64,000 nucleotides of DNA, taken from assembly GCA_020638635.1 (NCBI GenBank), contig JACKIE010000004.1, forward strand, positions 1 through 64,000. Direction: 5' to 3'. Position 1 is the stretch's first letter; the number at the start of each line of letters is the position of its first letter. Source of the DNA: Planctomycetota bacterium. Lineage in GTDB: Bacteria; Planctomycetota; UBA8742; UBA2392. Of this stretch, positions 41,687 to 51,214 are shown one piece after another. The notes below the pieces were generated by a model, which ran no database searches, had not been told where the DNA came from, and saw only the letters and a program-made list of their open reading frames with translations. Both the position numbers and the translations under genes were made by a program.

Positions 41687-44629
41687 TTATCCCGGGATTG
41701 GCAGCCAGCGGGCGGCACGGCCCCTGAGCAGTGCCAGCGCACCGGCGCCACTGCGCGAGGCCGCTGCCTCCAGGCGCTCGACTGCGGACTCTCGATTGCT
41801 CGAGGCCTCATTCAGGGCGATGCAGTACTCCGCCAGGTGGTCCGCGTCCGCGTCGGCAAACCAGAATGTCGGCTGCCCGCCCAGTTCGCGGCGCAGAGCC
41901 CGGCGCAACACGCCGTTGCGGCGTTCCTGGTCTGCTGCGTCGAGCGGTGAGCCGATGAAGAAGTCGCTCACGGCGCTGAGCACGCCGTGTCCCGGCTGGT
42001 CCAGCGTCAGCTGCTCGGCCAGGGCGCGCCACTGCTCGATGCGCTGGTCTGCCGTGACGCCCCGGGGGCGCTCCTGGTTCATCAGCGCACGCTGGAACTC
42101 GATCAGGACGGGCTCGGCGCCGGCCTGCGCCGCCGCTTCCAGCCATTTGCCTGCCTTGGCCAGCAGCGAGGGCTGGGCGGGTTCCGATGCCAACCGGCCC
42201 ATCCAGGCTGCGCGCAGCAACGGCTCGATCAGCCGGCTGTTGTCCACCCCATAGCCGTCCACGCTGGCGGCCAGCCAGTCCGCGGCCTCGGCCAGCCCTG
42301 CCGTGTTGGGCGCTTCGGCCGAGAGGCTTTCCCAGCGCAGCCGGAACAGCGTGGCCACCGCGGGCACGAAGGTTGCGCTGAAGCGCTGGTAGTTGGCGCT
42401 CTCGATGCGCTCCAGCGCCGCCACGGCCTGGGCGCGCGTCTCGGGCTGGTCCAGGCGCAGCTGCGCGCCGGCGTGCAATGCGTTGCATACCAGCCACGGG
42501 CTGCCCAAGGCGTTGCCGGCGACCCAATCGAAGTAGACCAGCGCGCGTGCGGGTTCGGTCGGCTGCAGGCCCATGCCCCGGGCGTAGGCGTCGTGGTAAA
42601 CACGGGAGGCGACGCCGGACGCGTTGTATTGCGCCACGCGCAGTTGGTCCAGGGCGGCGCTGTCATCGCCGCGGGCGGTCTCAAGCTGCGAGCTGAGCAG
42701 GAACAGCCGCGCCCGCAGATCAGGATCGGAAACCAGGGACTTGGCGCTGACGCAGTCCAGCCAGGCGTCGTCGGGGCGCTCCAGCTGCACCAGGCAGCGC
42801 GCCCGCAAGAACAGCAGGGACGCGCGTTCGTTGCGAGCCTGCACGTCGGCGCCTGAGGGTAACGCCTCGGTCAACCGCGCCGAAAGCCGCAGTTCGGCTT
42901 GTTCGTACTGACCCACGCTGAACAGCAAGGCCTCGGTGCTGTGCTGGTTGTCGCGGTGGCTGACGGTCACGTCCCGCAGGCTTAGCTCCGTCGAGCGCGC
43001 GGCGATACCAAAGCGCTGCCGGCTGAAAGCGCCGGTCTCGGCGCGCCCGCCCACCAGGGCAGGGAAGTCGTCTTCATATAGGAAGGAAACCACCGGCAGC
43101 AGCCCCGCGGCCTGTACCAGCGAGAACTCCAGGCGCTGGCCGCTGCGCGTGACCGAGGCACGGTACCACACACCCTCGCGCAGGAGGCCGTCGGCCGGCG
43201 CTGGCAGGCCGCTGCTGTAGTACGCGCTGTAAACGGCGACACCCAGGCGGCGCAGTTCCAGGCGGTCGCGCGCCTCCGCCCCCAGGGCGATTACATAGGA
43301 AGTCTCGGAGACAGAAGCGTCATCCGGCATACCCACCAGGAACTCGAGGGGGCCGTCGGTACCGTCCAGCTTGAAGTCCGTCTGCAGGGTGAAATCGCCC
43401 CAGCAGGTGGGGGCGCGCGGCGAGATCAGCACGGGCTCAAGCCCGGCGCGGGTGAGCACGAGTTCGCCGCCGTCTCCGCGGCGGGCATCGGCGCCCGTCT
43501 TGGTCCAGCTGCCGTCGCGCTTGGGGTCGAAGATGGACTCGAACTCTTCGCCGGTCTTTTCCGTAAAGGGTTTGGAGATGAGCTCCGGTTCGCCGAGGAT
43601 TGAACCCTCCGCGTTCTCGGCCACAGTCGGGTTCAACCCCGTGTAGACCATGCCGCCCGCCAGCGCCAGCGTGACAATCACCACAGCCGCCACGGGCAGG
43701 TAGCGGCGCGAACGTACCCACAGCTTGGCCACGCGGCTGCGGGTGCGAGCAACCACCCATTCGCCGTGCAGAAAGCGCTCCAGGTCGTCGGCGAGGTCGG
43801 CGGCGCTTTCGTAGCGCTTGCCGGGGTCGTTCTGCATGGCCATCTCGACGATGGCGCGCAGGTCGGCGGGCACGTCCTCAACGGCCTGGCGGGGCCAGGC
43901 CGGGCTTTCGCTCTCGGCGACCTTCAACATCAGTTCATAGGCACTCTCGCCTTCGACCGGGCGACGGCCGGTCAGCAGGCTGAACAGCGTCGCGCCCATG
44001 GCGTAGATGTCGGTGCGTTTGCCGACGCGGTTGCGCTCGCCGCGGGCTTGCTCGGGCGCCATGTAGGCGGGGGTACCCATGCTGATACCGGTCTGGGTCA
44101 GCTGCTCGCTGTGGCTGAGGTCCTGGGCCAGTCCGAAGTCGGTCAGCACCGGGGTGTCGTCCTTGCGCAGGATGATGTTACCCGGCTTGATGTCGCGGTG
44201 GATGATGCCTGCTCCATGGGCCTCGTGCACGGCGCGGGCGACAGCCTCGATGACGCTGGCTGCTTCATCGGGATCCATGGGTCCGCGCTTGACCATGCTT
44301 TCGGCGTCCTGGCCTTCCAGGAACTCCATGGTGAAGAACGGGTGTCCCTCGACTTCGCCGGCCTCGTAGACGCGCACGATGTTGGGGTGGCTGATGCGGG
44401 CGACGTTTTCGATTTCGCGCTTGAAGCGCGCCACGGCGTCGCCGTCGACGGCGTAGCTGGCAGGCAGCAGCTTCAGCGCCACGGGTCGCTGCAGGTCGGT
44501 CTGCCAGGCGCGGTAAACGCGAGCCTGGCCGCCGCGGGGCAACTCTTTCTCGATCAGGAAGCGCCCGACCTCCTGGCCCAGCTTGGGCAGGGGTGTGATG
44601 TGCAGGCCTGAATCGGAAGAGTTGGGCAA
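41687..44629 (-). CDS. Transmembrane Ser/Thr protein kinase with LamG-like and TPR-like extracytoplasmic region
   Basis: About 980 residues from a TTG start at 44629. The Hanks-type kinase domain (~22-285) has the ATP-binding lysine at ~53, HRDIKPGN with catalytic D146, and DFG at 164-166. A single TM helix lies at ~312-331. Outside are a beta domain (~390-560; GDFTLQTDFKLDGTDGPLEFLVG) like LamG/DUF1080 jelly rolls, then a TPR-like region to the end. The open frame continues to an ATG at 44986, but the extra 119 residues look non-coding and TCCACA-N17-TACAAT at 44682-44654 would start mRNA after them. It heads the operon of four minus-strand genes. Confidence 0.85.
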   Translation of the reverse strand: MPNSSDSGLHITPLPKLGQEVGRFLIEKELPRGGQARVYRAWQTDLQRPVALKLLPASYAVDGDAVARFKREIENVARISHPNIVRVYEAGEVEGHPFFTMEFLEGQDAESMVKRGPMDPDEAASVIEAVARAVHEAHGAGIIHRDIKPGNIILRKDDTPVLTDFGLAQDLSHSEQLTQTGISMGTPAYMAPEQARGERNRVGKRTDIYAMGATLFSLLTGRRPVEGESAYELMLKVAESESPAWPRQAVEDVPADLRAIVEMAMQNDPGKRYESAADLADDLERFLHGEWVVARTRSRVAKLWVRSRRYLPVAAVVIVTLALAGGMVYTGLNPTVAENAEGSILGEPELISKPFTEKTGEEFESIFDPKRDGSWTKTGADARRGDGGELVLTRAGLEPVLISPRAPTCWGDFTLQTDFKLDGTDGPLEFLVGMPDDASVSETSYVIALGAEARDRLELRRLGVAVYSAYYSSGLPAPADGLLREGVWYRASVTRSGQRLEFSLVQAAGLLPVVSFLYEDDFPALVGGRAETGAFSRQRFGIAARSTELSLRDVTVSHRDNQHSTEALLFSVGQYEQAELRLSARLTEALPSGADVQARNERASLLFLRARCLVQLERPDDAWLDCVSAKSLVSDPDLRARLFLLSSQLETARGDDSAALDQLRVAQYNASGVASRVYHDAYARGMGLQPTEPARALVYFDWVAGNALGSPWLVCNALHAGAQLRLDQPETRAQAVAALERIESANYQRFSATFVPAVATLFRLRWESLSAEAPNTAGLAEAADWLAASVDGYGVDNSRLIEPLLRAAWMGRLASEPAQPSLLAKAGKWLEAAAQAGAEPVLIEFQRALMNQERPRGVTADQRIEQWRALAEQLTLDQPGHGVLSAVSDFFIGSPLDAADQERRNGVLRRALRRELGGQPTFWFADADADHLAEYCIALNEASSNRESAVERLEAAASRSGAGALALLRGRAARWLPIPG

Positions 44630-44653
44630 GGGCGTCCCCGTGGTGAAGCGGAC

Positions 44654-44682
44654 ATTGTAGCGCAACCCGGCGCGGGTGTGGA
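44654..44682 (-). promoter_or_regulatory. Promoter of the receptor-kinase operon
   Basis: TCCACA (44682-44677), 17 bases, TACAAT (44659-44654) on the minus strand. A short leader with GGGG precedes the TTG start at 44629. Confidence 0.5.
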
Positions 44683-44989
44683 CGCCGGAATGGGGCGAGA
44701 TGTTATTCGGAAAAAACGCTTCAGGGGTATGGAAAATCCCTGTGGTGAACCTTCCTTTTTGCTTTGAACACTCTTGCATCGCACACGTTGCAAAGTTAGT
44801 TTGCCGCGGTGTGTCAGTAACTTTCGGAGGCATTCCCGCCGGCGATGGCGAGGTCTGCCTTCGTTCAGGTTTGGGGGCAAACCCGCCTGCAACTGAGTTT
44901 CCGGCCCAGTCCCGGCCGCGGGCGCGTGAAGAAGCGCGCACGGGAAAGGAGGATTTAGCGTCAGGGGCACGCTGAAGACCTTGCAAAGA

Positions 44990-45181
44990 TTCCTTTCAGA
45001 AAGCTGAAAGTTATCGGACGCAGCATGCCGATAAGTGATGCAAGGGCGCGTAGTCGCCGGATTTCATGGTTGCGTAATGGGCGTGCAGGGGGTATTTGTC
45101 TGCCGTTCGCTCGCGACTCATGAAGGGGACGTCAAAAAGGCGTCAATACGGAGTTGACGCGGTATAAAGCGGTTCTATGGT
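44990..45181 (+). promoter_or_regulatory. Porin 1 promoter region with a GCGTCAA / TTGACGC inverted repeat
   Basis: TTGACG (45154-45159), 16 bases, TATGGT (45176-45181) forms a good promoter. GCGTCAA at 45140-45146 and TTGACGC at 45154-45160 form a perfect inverted repeat overlapping its -35 box; GACGTCAA at 45129-45136 is a related half site. A separate CTTTCAG-AAAG-CTGAAAG hairpin is at 44994-45011. The 124-base leader includes a GACACG / CGTGTC hairpin. Confidence 0.6.
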
Positions 45182-45304
45182 CTGCCTGCCTTTCAGGGAA
45201 TGGTGACAGACGGCTCGGACACGCATCGGAAAGGGACGTGTCTGGGTTCTCCTGAAGCAGCGACGGACGGACAAGTTTTTTCTGGTCTATTGGGAGAGCA
45301 AGGC

Positions 45305-46747
45305 ATGGCAAAATTTTGGTGGATGGCTCTGGCGCTGATGATCAGCGCGGGGCTATGGGCTGCGCCGGCGATGGCTCAGTCCGAAGAGTCGGATAATCTC
45401 GGCTCGATCCAGCGCGGTGGCGCAGAGGGCGCTGCCGACACGACGCTGGGCAAGAAGGGCCTGATGTGGACGACCGACGGCTTCGAGCTGCGCGTCACCA
45501 CACGGGTGCAGTTCCGCCTGACCTACCAGAACGAGGTGGCGGGCGGCGAAAGCGGCACGAACGGCAAGGACTTCATCAACTTCCGCGTCCGTCGCGCCAA
45601 GACCTGGCTGGGTGGCTACATCTTCGAGAAGGACTTCCAGTACGAGCTGCTGCTCAACTGGGTGTCCGGCGGCGACCGCATCGTTGAAGAAGCCAAGTTC
45701 CGCTGGGCGGTCATGCAGTACATCAACATCAACGCAGGTCAGCAGAAGCTTCAGTGGAACTGGGAAGAGGCTGTCAGCTCCGGCAGCCAGCAGTTCGTTG
45801 ACCGCAGCTACGTCAACGAAGTGTTCAACCAGGACTACGCCAAGGGTATCTGGATTGACGGCCAGGTGGGTGAAGACACCCCGTGGCTGAAGTACTGGTT
45901 CGGCATCTACAACGGCGTGCTGAAGGCCAACAACGACTTCCGCAACGCTGACTGGGCCATCCAGCCCGAGACTTTCAGCAACCTGGTTGACGGCGAAATG
46001 ATGATCAACCTGCGCCTCGAGACGCACCCGCTGGGTGAAGTCGCCCGTCGTATGAACGACGCCCGCGGCGAAGACGAGCGCGACAAGATCCTGTTCGCCA
46101 TCGGCCTCGGCGTCAACTGGTTCACCAGCGGCTACGAAGCAGCCGACGCGTTTGCCAACAGTGGCTCGCGTGCCGACACTGCCCTCGGCACCCTGGGTGA
46201 TCCGGCTTCCGAACGCTTCCGCACCAGCCAGGACACCTGGGCGTTCACCCTCGACGGTCACTTCCGCTGGATGGGCCTGAGCGTGGACATCGCCTACTTC
46301 TGGCGCCACACCGAGTTCCACAACCGCGGTGCCAACCGCTTCAGCCCCAACGGCAAGGCTGGCATCAGCAACCTGACTGACTCGGGCTTCACCTTCGAAG
46401 TTGCGTACATGATCCTGGCCAACCAGCTCGACGTCGGCGTCCGCTTCAACATGCTCAACGCTGACGACTTCTGGTCGGGTGGCGACGCTCGTGAATGGGG
46501 TATCCGTCCGGACACCACCGAGCTCGGCCTGTCGGTCAACTATTACATCCAGGGCGACAACCTGAAGCTTACCTTCGACATCCTGATGGTCAGCCAGCAG
46601 GTGCCCTTCGCTGCCAGCGCTGGTGGCCTGGCCGGCGTCTACAACGAGCCGACCAGCCGCGTGCTCGGCGGTGGCACCCTCGGCAGCTCCGAGTCCGACC
46701 ACAACGACCTGTGGATCGTTCGCCTGCAGCTGCAGTGGATCTTCTAA
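45305..46747 (+). CDS. Phosphate-selective-type porin (OprO/OprP family), copy 1
   Basis: 480 residues. Signal peptide MAKFWWMALALMISAGLWAAPAMAQ, then an outer-membrane beta-barrel with the OprP-like motif FELRVTTRVQFRLTYQ, DFINFRVRRAKTWLGGYIFEKDFQYELLLNW, EAKFRWAVMQYININAGQQKLQWNWEE, and a C-terminal LQLQWIF ending in Phe as required for barrel assembly. OprP/OprO porins pass phosphate/polyphosphate; selectivity needs the Arg ladder, which cannot be confirmed here. ATG 45305 has GGGAGAG 7 bases upstream; the longer frame from 45200 is rejected. Closely related to the copy at 51396-52835. Confidence 0.9.
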   Translation: MAKFWWMALALMISAGLWAAPAMAQSEESDNLGSIQRGGAEGAADTTLGKKGLMWTTDGFELRVTTRVQFRLTYQNEVAGGESGTNGKDFINFRVRRAKTWLGGYIFEKDFQYELLLNWVSGGDRIVEEAKFRWAVMQYININAGQQKLQWNWEEAVSSGSQQFVDRSYVNEVFNQDYAKGIWIDGQVGEDTPWLKYWFGIYNGVLKANNDFRNADWAIQPETFSNLVDGEMMINLRLETHPLGEVARRMNDARGEDERDKILFAIGLGVNWFTSGYEAADAFANSGSRADTALGTLGDPASERFRTSQDTWAFTLDGHFRWMGLSVDIAYFWRHTEFHNRGANRFSPNGKAGISNLTDSGFTFEVAYMILANQLDVGVRFNMLNADDFWSGGDAREWGIRPDTTELGLSVNYYIQGDNLKLTFDILMVSQQVPFAASAGGLAGVYNEPTSRVLGGGTLGSSESDHNDLWIVRLQLQWIF

Positions 46748-46773
46748 GATCGACTGGTGTCGTGATTCAAAGC

Positions 46774-46803
46774 AAAGGGCGGCCATCAGGCCGCCCTTTC
46801 GCT
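46774..46803 (+). terminator. Terminator between porins 1 and 2
   Basis: An 11-bp stem AAAGGGCGGCC / GGCCGCCCTTT with an ATCA loop and CGCTTT after it. Confidence 0.75.
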
Positions 46804-46849
46804 TTAACCCTCAAATGAATAAACTCCCCCGGTTCCATGGGGGCGAACC

Positions 46850-48229
46850 ATGATTCGAAGCACAGCCATCCTGCTGCTGCCGGTGCTGCTTTTCACGGCC
46901 GCGCTTCAGGCGCAAGCAACGACCACCACGACACTTGAGACCGTCGGCCTGCGCTTTGATGTGGATGGCTTCTCACTGCGCGTGCAGAACCACGTCCAGT
47001 TCCGCCTCACCGTCCAGGAAGAGCTGGCATCGTCTGATACCGGCGGAACCAACGGCCGAGACTTCCGCAATTTCCGCGTCACCCGGGCCAAGACCGAGTT
47101 CAAGGGCCACATCTTCGAGAAGGACTTCCAGTATCGCGTGCGCCTGAACTGGGCCCGGCCGATCGAAGAACTGGTCGAGATCGCGCAGTTGCGCTGGGCC
47201 TTTGACCAGTTCCTGAACGTCAGCGGCGGCCAGGCCCCCGTCGGCTGGAACTGGGAAGAACAGGTGGACAGCCTGAGCCTCAACTTTCAGGAACGCAGCT
47301 ACGCCAACGAGGTCTTCAACCAGGACTACGGCAAGGGCGTCTGGATTGACGGCCAGTTCGGCGACGACGTGCCCTGGGTGCGCTACTGGTTCGGCGTCTA
47401 CAACGGTGTGCTGGCCGCCAATGATGACTTCCGCAACAAGGACGGCGCGCTGACCGGCGACAGCTTCAGCAACTTCATCGACAACGAGCTGATGTACAAC
47501 ACTCGCGTCGAAACGCACCCCTTGGGGCTGCTTGAGCTCGGGTTGGGCGACCGCCGGCCCGAAGAAGAGCACGAGAAGCTGCTGTTCGCCTTCGGCCTGG
47601 GCGCTAACCTGATCACCGGCTACGTGGACAATGCCGACCTGCGCAACGACAGCGGCGCCACCGCCACCGGCTCCGGCCGGTCACGAGTCAGCCACGAGAC
47701 TTACGCGATCACAGTGGACGGCCACTTCCGCTGGTACGGCATCGGCGTGGATGCGGCCTTCTACTGGCGCCACACCGACTTCCATAACCGCGGCATCAAC
47801 AGCCACGACAACGGCAGCCGCCAGGGCATCGGCGACCTGGAGGACATGGGCTGGTCGTTCGAGGCCTCGTACTACCTGCACATCATCGACCTGAACATTG
47901 CCGTGCGCGTCAGCAGCGTGGACCCCGACGAATTCTGGGGCGCTGACGCCGGCCTGAACCAGACCGACCTGCAGCAGCGCGCGATCCGCCCCGACGCCAT
48001 GGAGTACGGCCTGAGCGCCAGCTACATGCCGTGGGGCGACCGCCTGAAGTTCGGGCTGGATGTCCTGTACATCGACCAGCAGCTCGCCTACAGCTACAAG
48101 GACGCGCCGCTTCTCAGCGGGGTCTACAACGAGCCCATGAGCCGCAACGGCCTGCTGGGCCAGAGCCGCCCGAACGCGGACCATGAAGTGCTCTGGATCG
48201 TGCGCCTGCAGGTACAGTGGATTTTCTAG
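46850..48229 (+). CDS. Phosphate-selective-type porin (OprO/OprP family), copy 2
   Basis: 459 residues. Signal peptide MIRSTAILLLPVLLFTAALQAQA, barrel motif FSLRVQNHVQFRLTVQEE, DFRNFRVTRAKTEFKGHIFEKDFQYRVRLNW, GWNWEEQVDSLSLNFQERSYANEVFNQDYGKGVWIDGQFGDDVPWVRYWFGVYNG, and C-terminal LQVQWIF. It is more diverged than copies 1 and 3, lacks their KKGL segment and has a different middle region. Start ATG 46850 with a GGGGG sequence ~7 bases upstream. A terminator separates it from copy 1. Confidence 0.88.
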   Translation: MIRSTAILLLPVLLFTAALQAQATTTTTLETVGLRFDVDGFSLRVQNHVQFRLTVQEELASSDTGGTNGRDFRNFRVTRAKTEFKGHIFEKDFQYRVRLNWARPIEELVEIAQLRWAFDQFLNVSGGQAPVGWNWEEQVDSLSLNFQERSYANEVFNQDYGKGVWIDGQFGDDVPWVRYWFGVYNGVLAANDDFRNKDGALTGDSFSNFIDNELMYNTRVETHPLGLLELGLGDRRPEEEHEKLLFAFGLGANLITGYVDNADLRNDSGATATGSGRSRVSHETYAITVDGHFRWYGIGVDAAFYWRHTDFHNRGINSHDNGSRQGIGDLEDMGWSFEASYYLHIIDLNIAVRVSSVDPDEFWGADAGLNQTDLQQRAIRPDAMEYGLSASYMPWGDRLKFGLDVLYIDQQLAYSYKDAPLLSGVYNEPMSRNGLLGQSRPNADHEVLWIVRLQVQWIF

Positions 48230-48243
48230 TGTGATCGTGCCGC

Positions 48244-48936
48244 CTACCGCTTCCGGAACGTGATGCTGTAACGGTGCTTGCAGATCACCGGCTGGCCGTT
48301 CAGGAAGCCCGGCAGATAGCTGGCCTCGCGGAACGCGTTCGTCAGCGCCTTGTCCCACTCCGCGCGGCCGGTGCCCTCGATCACCTCAACCTCGTGGGCC
48401 CGCCCGTCAAGGCGCACCACCACATCAATCACCACCCGTCCGGTGAAGCCCTTGCGAACCAGCTCAGGCCATCGCGGGTTCAGGATGCGCGGGGGTGTTT
48501 CGGGTGCGGTGACCGGGCCGCTCGCGACCGGTGATTCCGCGGCCGTTGGCCGGGCATCGCTCGCGGGAGTCGGCCCGGCGGGCTGGGGGCGGCGGAAGGT
48601 GTTGGGCTGTGTGGAACGGGCCGGCTCAGGCAGCGTATCTTCCGTGGCGGTGGTTGGCGCGGGCGGTGTCGGCTCAGGCAGCGGCTCCTCGTTCGGCAGC
48701 AGGATTTCGGTGGGGGCCGGCAGCTCGCCGGGCTGCTCAACCGGCTGGGCGGGCGCGGCTTGCGGCGGCGTGAACGGCCGTTCGGGCTCAGCCTGCTGCT
48801 CGAAATGGCGGACGCCCGCCGAGACCACGGCGGGCGCCTGCGATTCAGTCAGCCGGGGAGGCTCAAGCTGCCAGCAAGCCAGGCCGATGGCCCCGGCGTG
48901 CAGCAGCAAGGCGATTGCCAGGTGACCCCATTTCAC
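48244..48936 (-). CDS. tonB: TonB-family energy transducer
   Basis: 230 residues. An N-terminal anchor (MKWGHLAIALLLHAGAIGLACW) is followed by a long Pro/Glu/Thr-rich linker (~45-145) that spans the periplasm, then a C-terminal TonB domain: RWPELVRKGFTGRVVIDVVVRLDGRAHEVEVIEGTGRAEWDKALTNAFREASYLPGFLNGQPV. The GTG start at 48936 is 4 bases after the stop of the TonB-dependent receptor gene, so they are co-transcribed. ExbB and ExbD are not in the window; the ExbD-like lipoprotein at 5052-6026 is unlikely to be their partner. Confidence 0.9.
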   Translation of the reverse strand: MKWGHLAIALLLHAGAIGLACWQLEPPRLTESQAPAVVSAGVRHFEQQAEPERPFTPPQAAPAQPVEQPGELPAPTEILLPNEEPLPEPTPPAPTTATEDTLPEPARSTQPNTFRRPQPAGPTPASDARPTAAESPVASGPVTAPETPPRILNPRWPELVRKGFTGRVVIDVVVRLDGRAHEVEVIEGTGRAEWDKALTNAFREASYLPGFLNGQPVICKHRYSITFRKR

Positions 48937-48940
48937 GTCT

Positions 48941-51115
48941 TCACCATCTGATCTCGCCTGACAGCACCACGTTGGTGCCCGGGCCGAAGGTCCCGCTGCC
49001 CGTCGGGTGGTAGCTGCGGTTCCCCAGGTTCTGCACGTTCAGGTTGAAGTGAACGTGCCGGCTCGGGTACCAGCCCGCCCGCAACCCGAACAGTGTATAC
49101 CCCGGGGCGTCGTGGGGGGTAAAGCGCACATCGCCTTTCGCCGCCGGCGCATACTGGTCCTGGCGCCCCACGATGTTCATGTAGGGCTCAATGTAAACCT
49201 GTCCCCACATCGCCTCGTACCTGACCGAGATTTCGGAGAACACCGGCGGAATGCGGTGGACCGGCACGTCGCCCTTCAGGTCGTCGCCGCGCGTCCAGGT
49301 GAAGTTCGCGTGCACGCCCAGGGCGTCGCCCTCGAAGAACAGGTGGTCCGTGGGCAGGCCTACCCAGCCCAGCGCCTCGGACAGGTAGAATCCCACCTCG
49401 GCCTCCACGCCGAAGATGCGCGCGCGCCCGTCGTTGCGCAGCTGCACCACGTCTTCGCCACCAAACACGGTGGGCACGCTGACCATCAGGTCCTCGTAGT
49501 AGCTGAAGAAGAAGTTGACGCTGCCCGTCAGCTCATAGGGCGCCGCCGAATCGGCGCTGACAGTGGCGATGAACGCCTTCAGCCCAAGATCAGCCGAGTA
49601 CTGCACCTCGGGATCAAGCCCCGGGTTGGGGATCTGTTCGCCGCGCCCGGTGCCCTTGCTGGCTGCCAGGTCGTCCATGTTGGGGGCGCGGAAGCCCTTG
49701 GCCAGGTTCAGCGTGATCGAAAGCTGCTCCATGGGGCGCACCACCATGGCGAAGGCGCCGGTCAGGTCGGCGTAGGTCTCGTTCAGGCCGTCGAGAGTGT
49801 CGCTGTAGACGTCGGTGTCGGCGATGGCCCGGAACACCGAGTAGCGCAGGCCGTAGCGCAGCAGCAGCAGCTCATCGGCGATCTGCATTTCGTTCTGGAC
49901 GTAGGCGCCGAAGGTGCTGTAGCCGGACCAGTCGGGGAACGGCAGGCGGCCGTCGTGGTTCTTGTGGGCGCCGGTGGTGCGGTTGACGTCCACGCTGCGG
50001 CTGTGGATCACGTCGTGGTAGGCCTCGGCGCCCACGGTCAGGCGCGAGAACCAGCCGAAGTTCAGCACGGCCTGCGCGTTCAGCCCGAAGGTGTGCACGT
50101 TGTAGTTGATGTCGCGGCGCGTGTTGCTGCTGCTGCCCCGGTTGATGCGCTGCAGGTACTCCTGTTGCTTGTGGTAGCTGACGTCCACGAACAGCTGTTC
50201 CAGCACGTCGTCGGGCTGCCAGGTCCAGCGCACGATCGCCATGTCGTCGATCTGGTACACGAAGCGGCGGCGGATCTCGTCGCCCAGGCCGGGTGTCTTC
50301 AAAAGGTCCGGGTTGGCGACCAGCGGGCTTACCTTGTCCGTGCGTTCCAGGTCGTTCTGCTGGAAGTGGCTGTAGGTGCCCACGATCTGGTGGCTGCCGA
50401 ACGCCGCGCCGAAGCTGCCGTACACGCCCCATTCCTCGTAGGCCGTGAAGGGCTGGCGCCCGATGCTGTTGCCGCCCACCAGCTCGTCGATGTCCGAGTA
50501 GGTGGCGTTCACCAGGCCGCCCAGGTTCACGCTGTTGACCTCTCCGAACAGGTTGGCCGTGCGGCGCATGCTGGCGCTTTCAAAGCGGCCGCGCGCGCCG
50601 AACGAGTAGTCGAAGTCCTCAAAGCGTGGCTTCTTCAAAATCACGTTGATCACGCCGCCCTGGGCGTCGCTGCCGTACAGCACGCTGGCCGGGCCGCGGA
50701 TCACCTCGATGCGCGCGATGCTGTAGGGGTCGATGCTGCTGAGGTACTGGTTCGGGCCGAAGCGGAACGTGCTGTTGTTGAAGCGCACGCCGTCAACCAG
50801 CGTCAGCACCTGGTTGCCGGTCAGGCCCCGGATGAACGGCGAGCCCTGGCCGTGGGCGGTGTGCTGGCCGAACACGCCGGTGACGCCTTCCAGCAGGTCG
50901 GGCGCCTGGCCGGACATGCGCTCCTCGATCTTGCGTTCGTCCACGACGCTGACGGCGTCGGGCGTCTTCATGCGCTCGGATTCGCTGCCGGCGGGCGTCA
51001 CCACGGTGATGTCGGTACTGCCGCTGTCCTTGGCCGGCTCGCCGCTTTCCTGCCCCGCCAGGCTTGCGGCGCCCAGCAGGCAAAGCAATGCCGCGGCCGC
51101 GAATGAGGTCCTCAT
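48941..51115 (-). CDS. TonB-dependent outer-membrane receptor, hemoglobin/heme-receptor-like
   Basis: 724 residues. Signal peptide MRTSFAAAALLCLLGAASLAGQ. A TonB-box-like DITVVTPAG is followed by the plug (APDLLEGVTGVFGQ, GSPFIRGLTGNQVLTLVDGVRFNNS, IARIEVIRGPASVLYGSDAQGGVINVI) and a 22-strand-type barrel. FRAPNMDDL and the later NPGLDPE correspond to the FRAP and NPNL motifs typical of heme/hemoglobin receptors, so heme uptake is a reasonable guess, not proof. The start has GAGGAG 6 bases upstream. It forms an operon with tonB and is divergent from porin 3. Confidence 0.9.
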   Translation of the reverse strand: MRTSFAAAALLCLLGAASLAGQESGEPAKDSGSTDITVVTPAGSESERMKTPDAVSVVDERKIEERMSGQAPDLLEGVTGVFGQHTAHGQGSPFIRGLTGNQVLTLVDGVRFNNSTFRFGPNQYLSSIDPYSIARIEVIRGPASVLYGSDAQGGVINVILKKPRFEDFDYSFGARGRFESASMRRTANLFGEVNSVNLGGLVNATYSDIDELVGGNSIGRQPFTAYEEWGVYGSFGAAFGSHQIVGTYSHFQQNDLERTDKVSPLVANPDLLKTPGLGDEIRRRFVYQIDDMAIVRWTWQPDDVLEQLFVDVSYHKQQEYLQRINRGSSSNTRRDINYNVHTFGLNAQAVLNFGWFSRLTVGAEAYHDVIHSRSVDVNRTTGAHKNHDGRLPFPDWSGYSTFGAYVQNEMQIADELLLLRYGLRYSVFRAIADTDVYSDTLDGLNETYADLTGAFAMVVRPMEQLSITLNLAKGFRAPNMDDLAASKGTGRGEQIPNPGLDPEVQYSADLGLKAFIATVSADSAAPYELTGSVNFFFSYYEDLMVSVPTVFGGEDVVQLRNDGRARIFGVEAEVGFYLSEALGWVGLPTDHLFFEGDALGVHANFTWTRGDDLKGDVPVHRIPPVFSEISVRYEAMWGQVYIEPYMNIVGRQDQYAPAAKGDVRFTPHDAPGYTLFGLRAGWYPSRHVHFNLNVQNLGNRSYHPTGSGTFGPGTNVVLSGEIRW

Positions 51116-51183
51116 GCGTGCTCCTCGTGGTTGGGGGTTGCTGCGCAGCAATGTTCCGTGCGGCCGGGCAGCCTGACCGCTAT

Positions 51184-51214
51184 TTTTCGGCAGGCCGAAA
51201 ACTTGACGCGTCAA
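51184..51214. promoter_or_regulatory. Hairpin plus TTGACGCGTCAA palindrome in the receptor/porin 3 intergenic region
   Basis: TTTTTCGGC-AGG-CCGAAAA (51184-51200) stands next to the 12-bp palindrome TTGACGCGTCAA (51203-51214). The same half site is arranged as an inverted repeat in front of porin 1. It may be a shared operator for a nutrient-responsive regulator, with TTGACG also able to act as a -35 box in either direction. Confidence 0.45.

Noticed and set aside
44630..44986. 119-residue N-terminal extension of the receptor kinase
   Set aside because: No kinase-like or signal features, and a promoter (TCCACA-N17-TACAAT) lies inside it.
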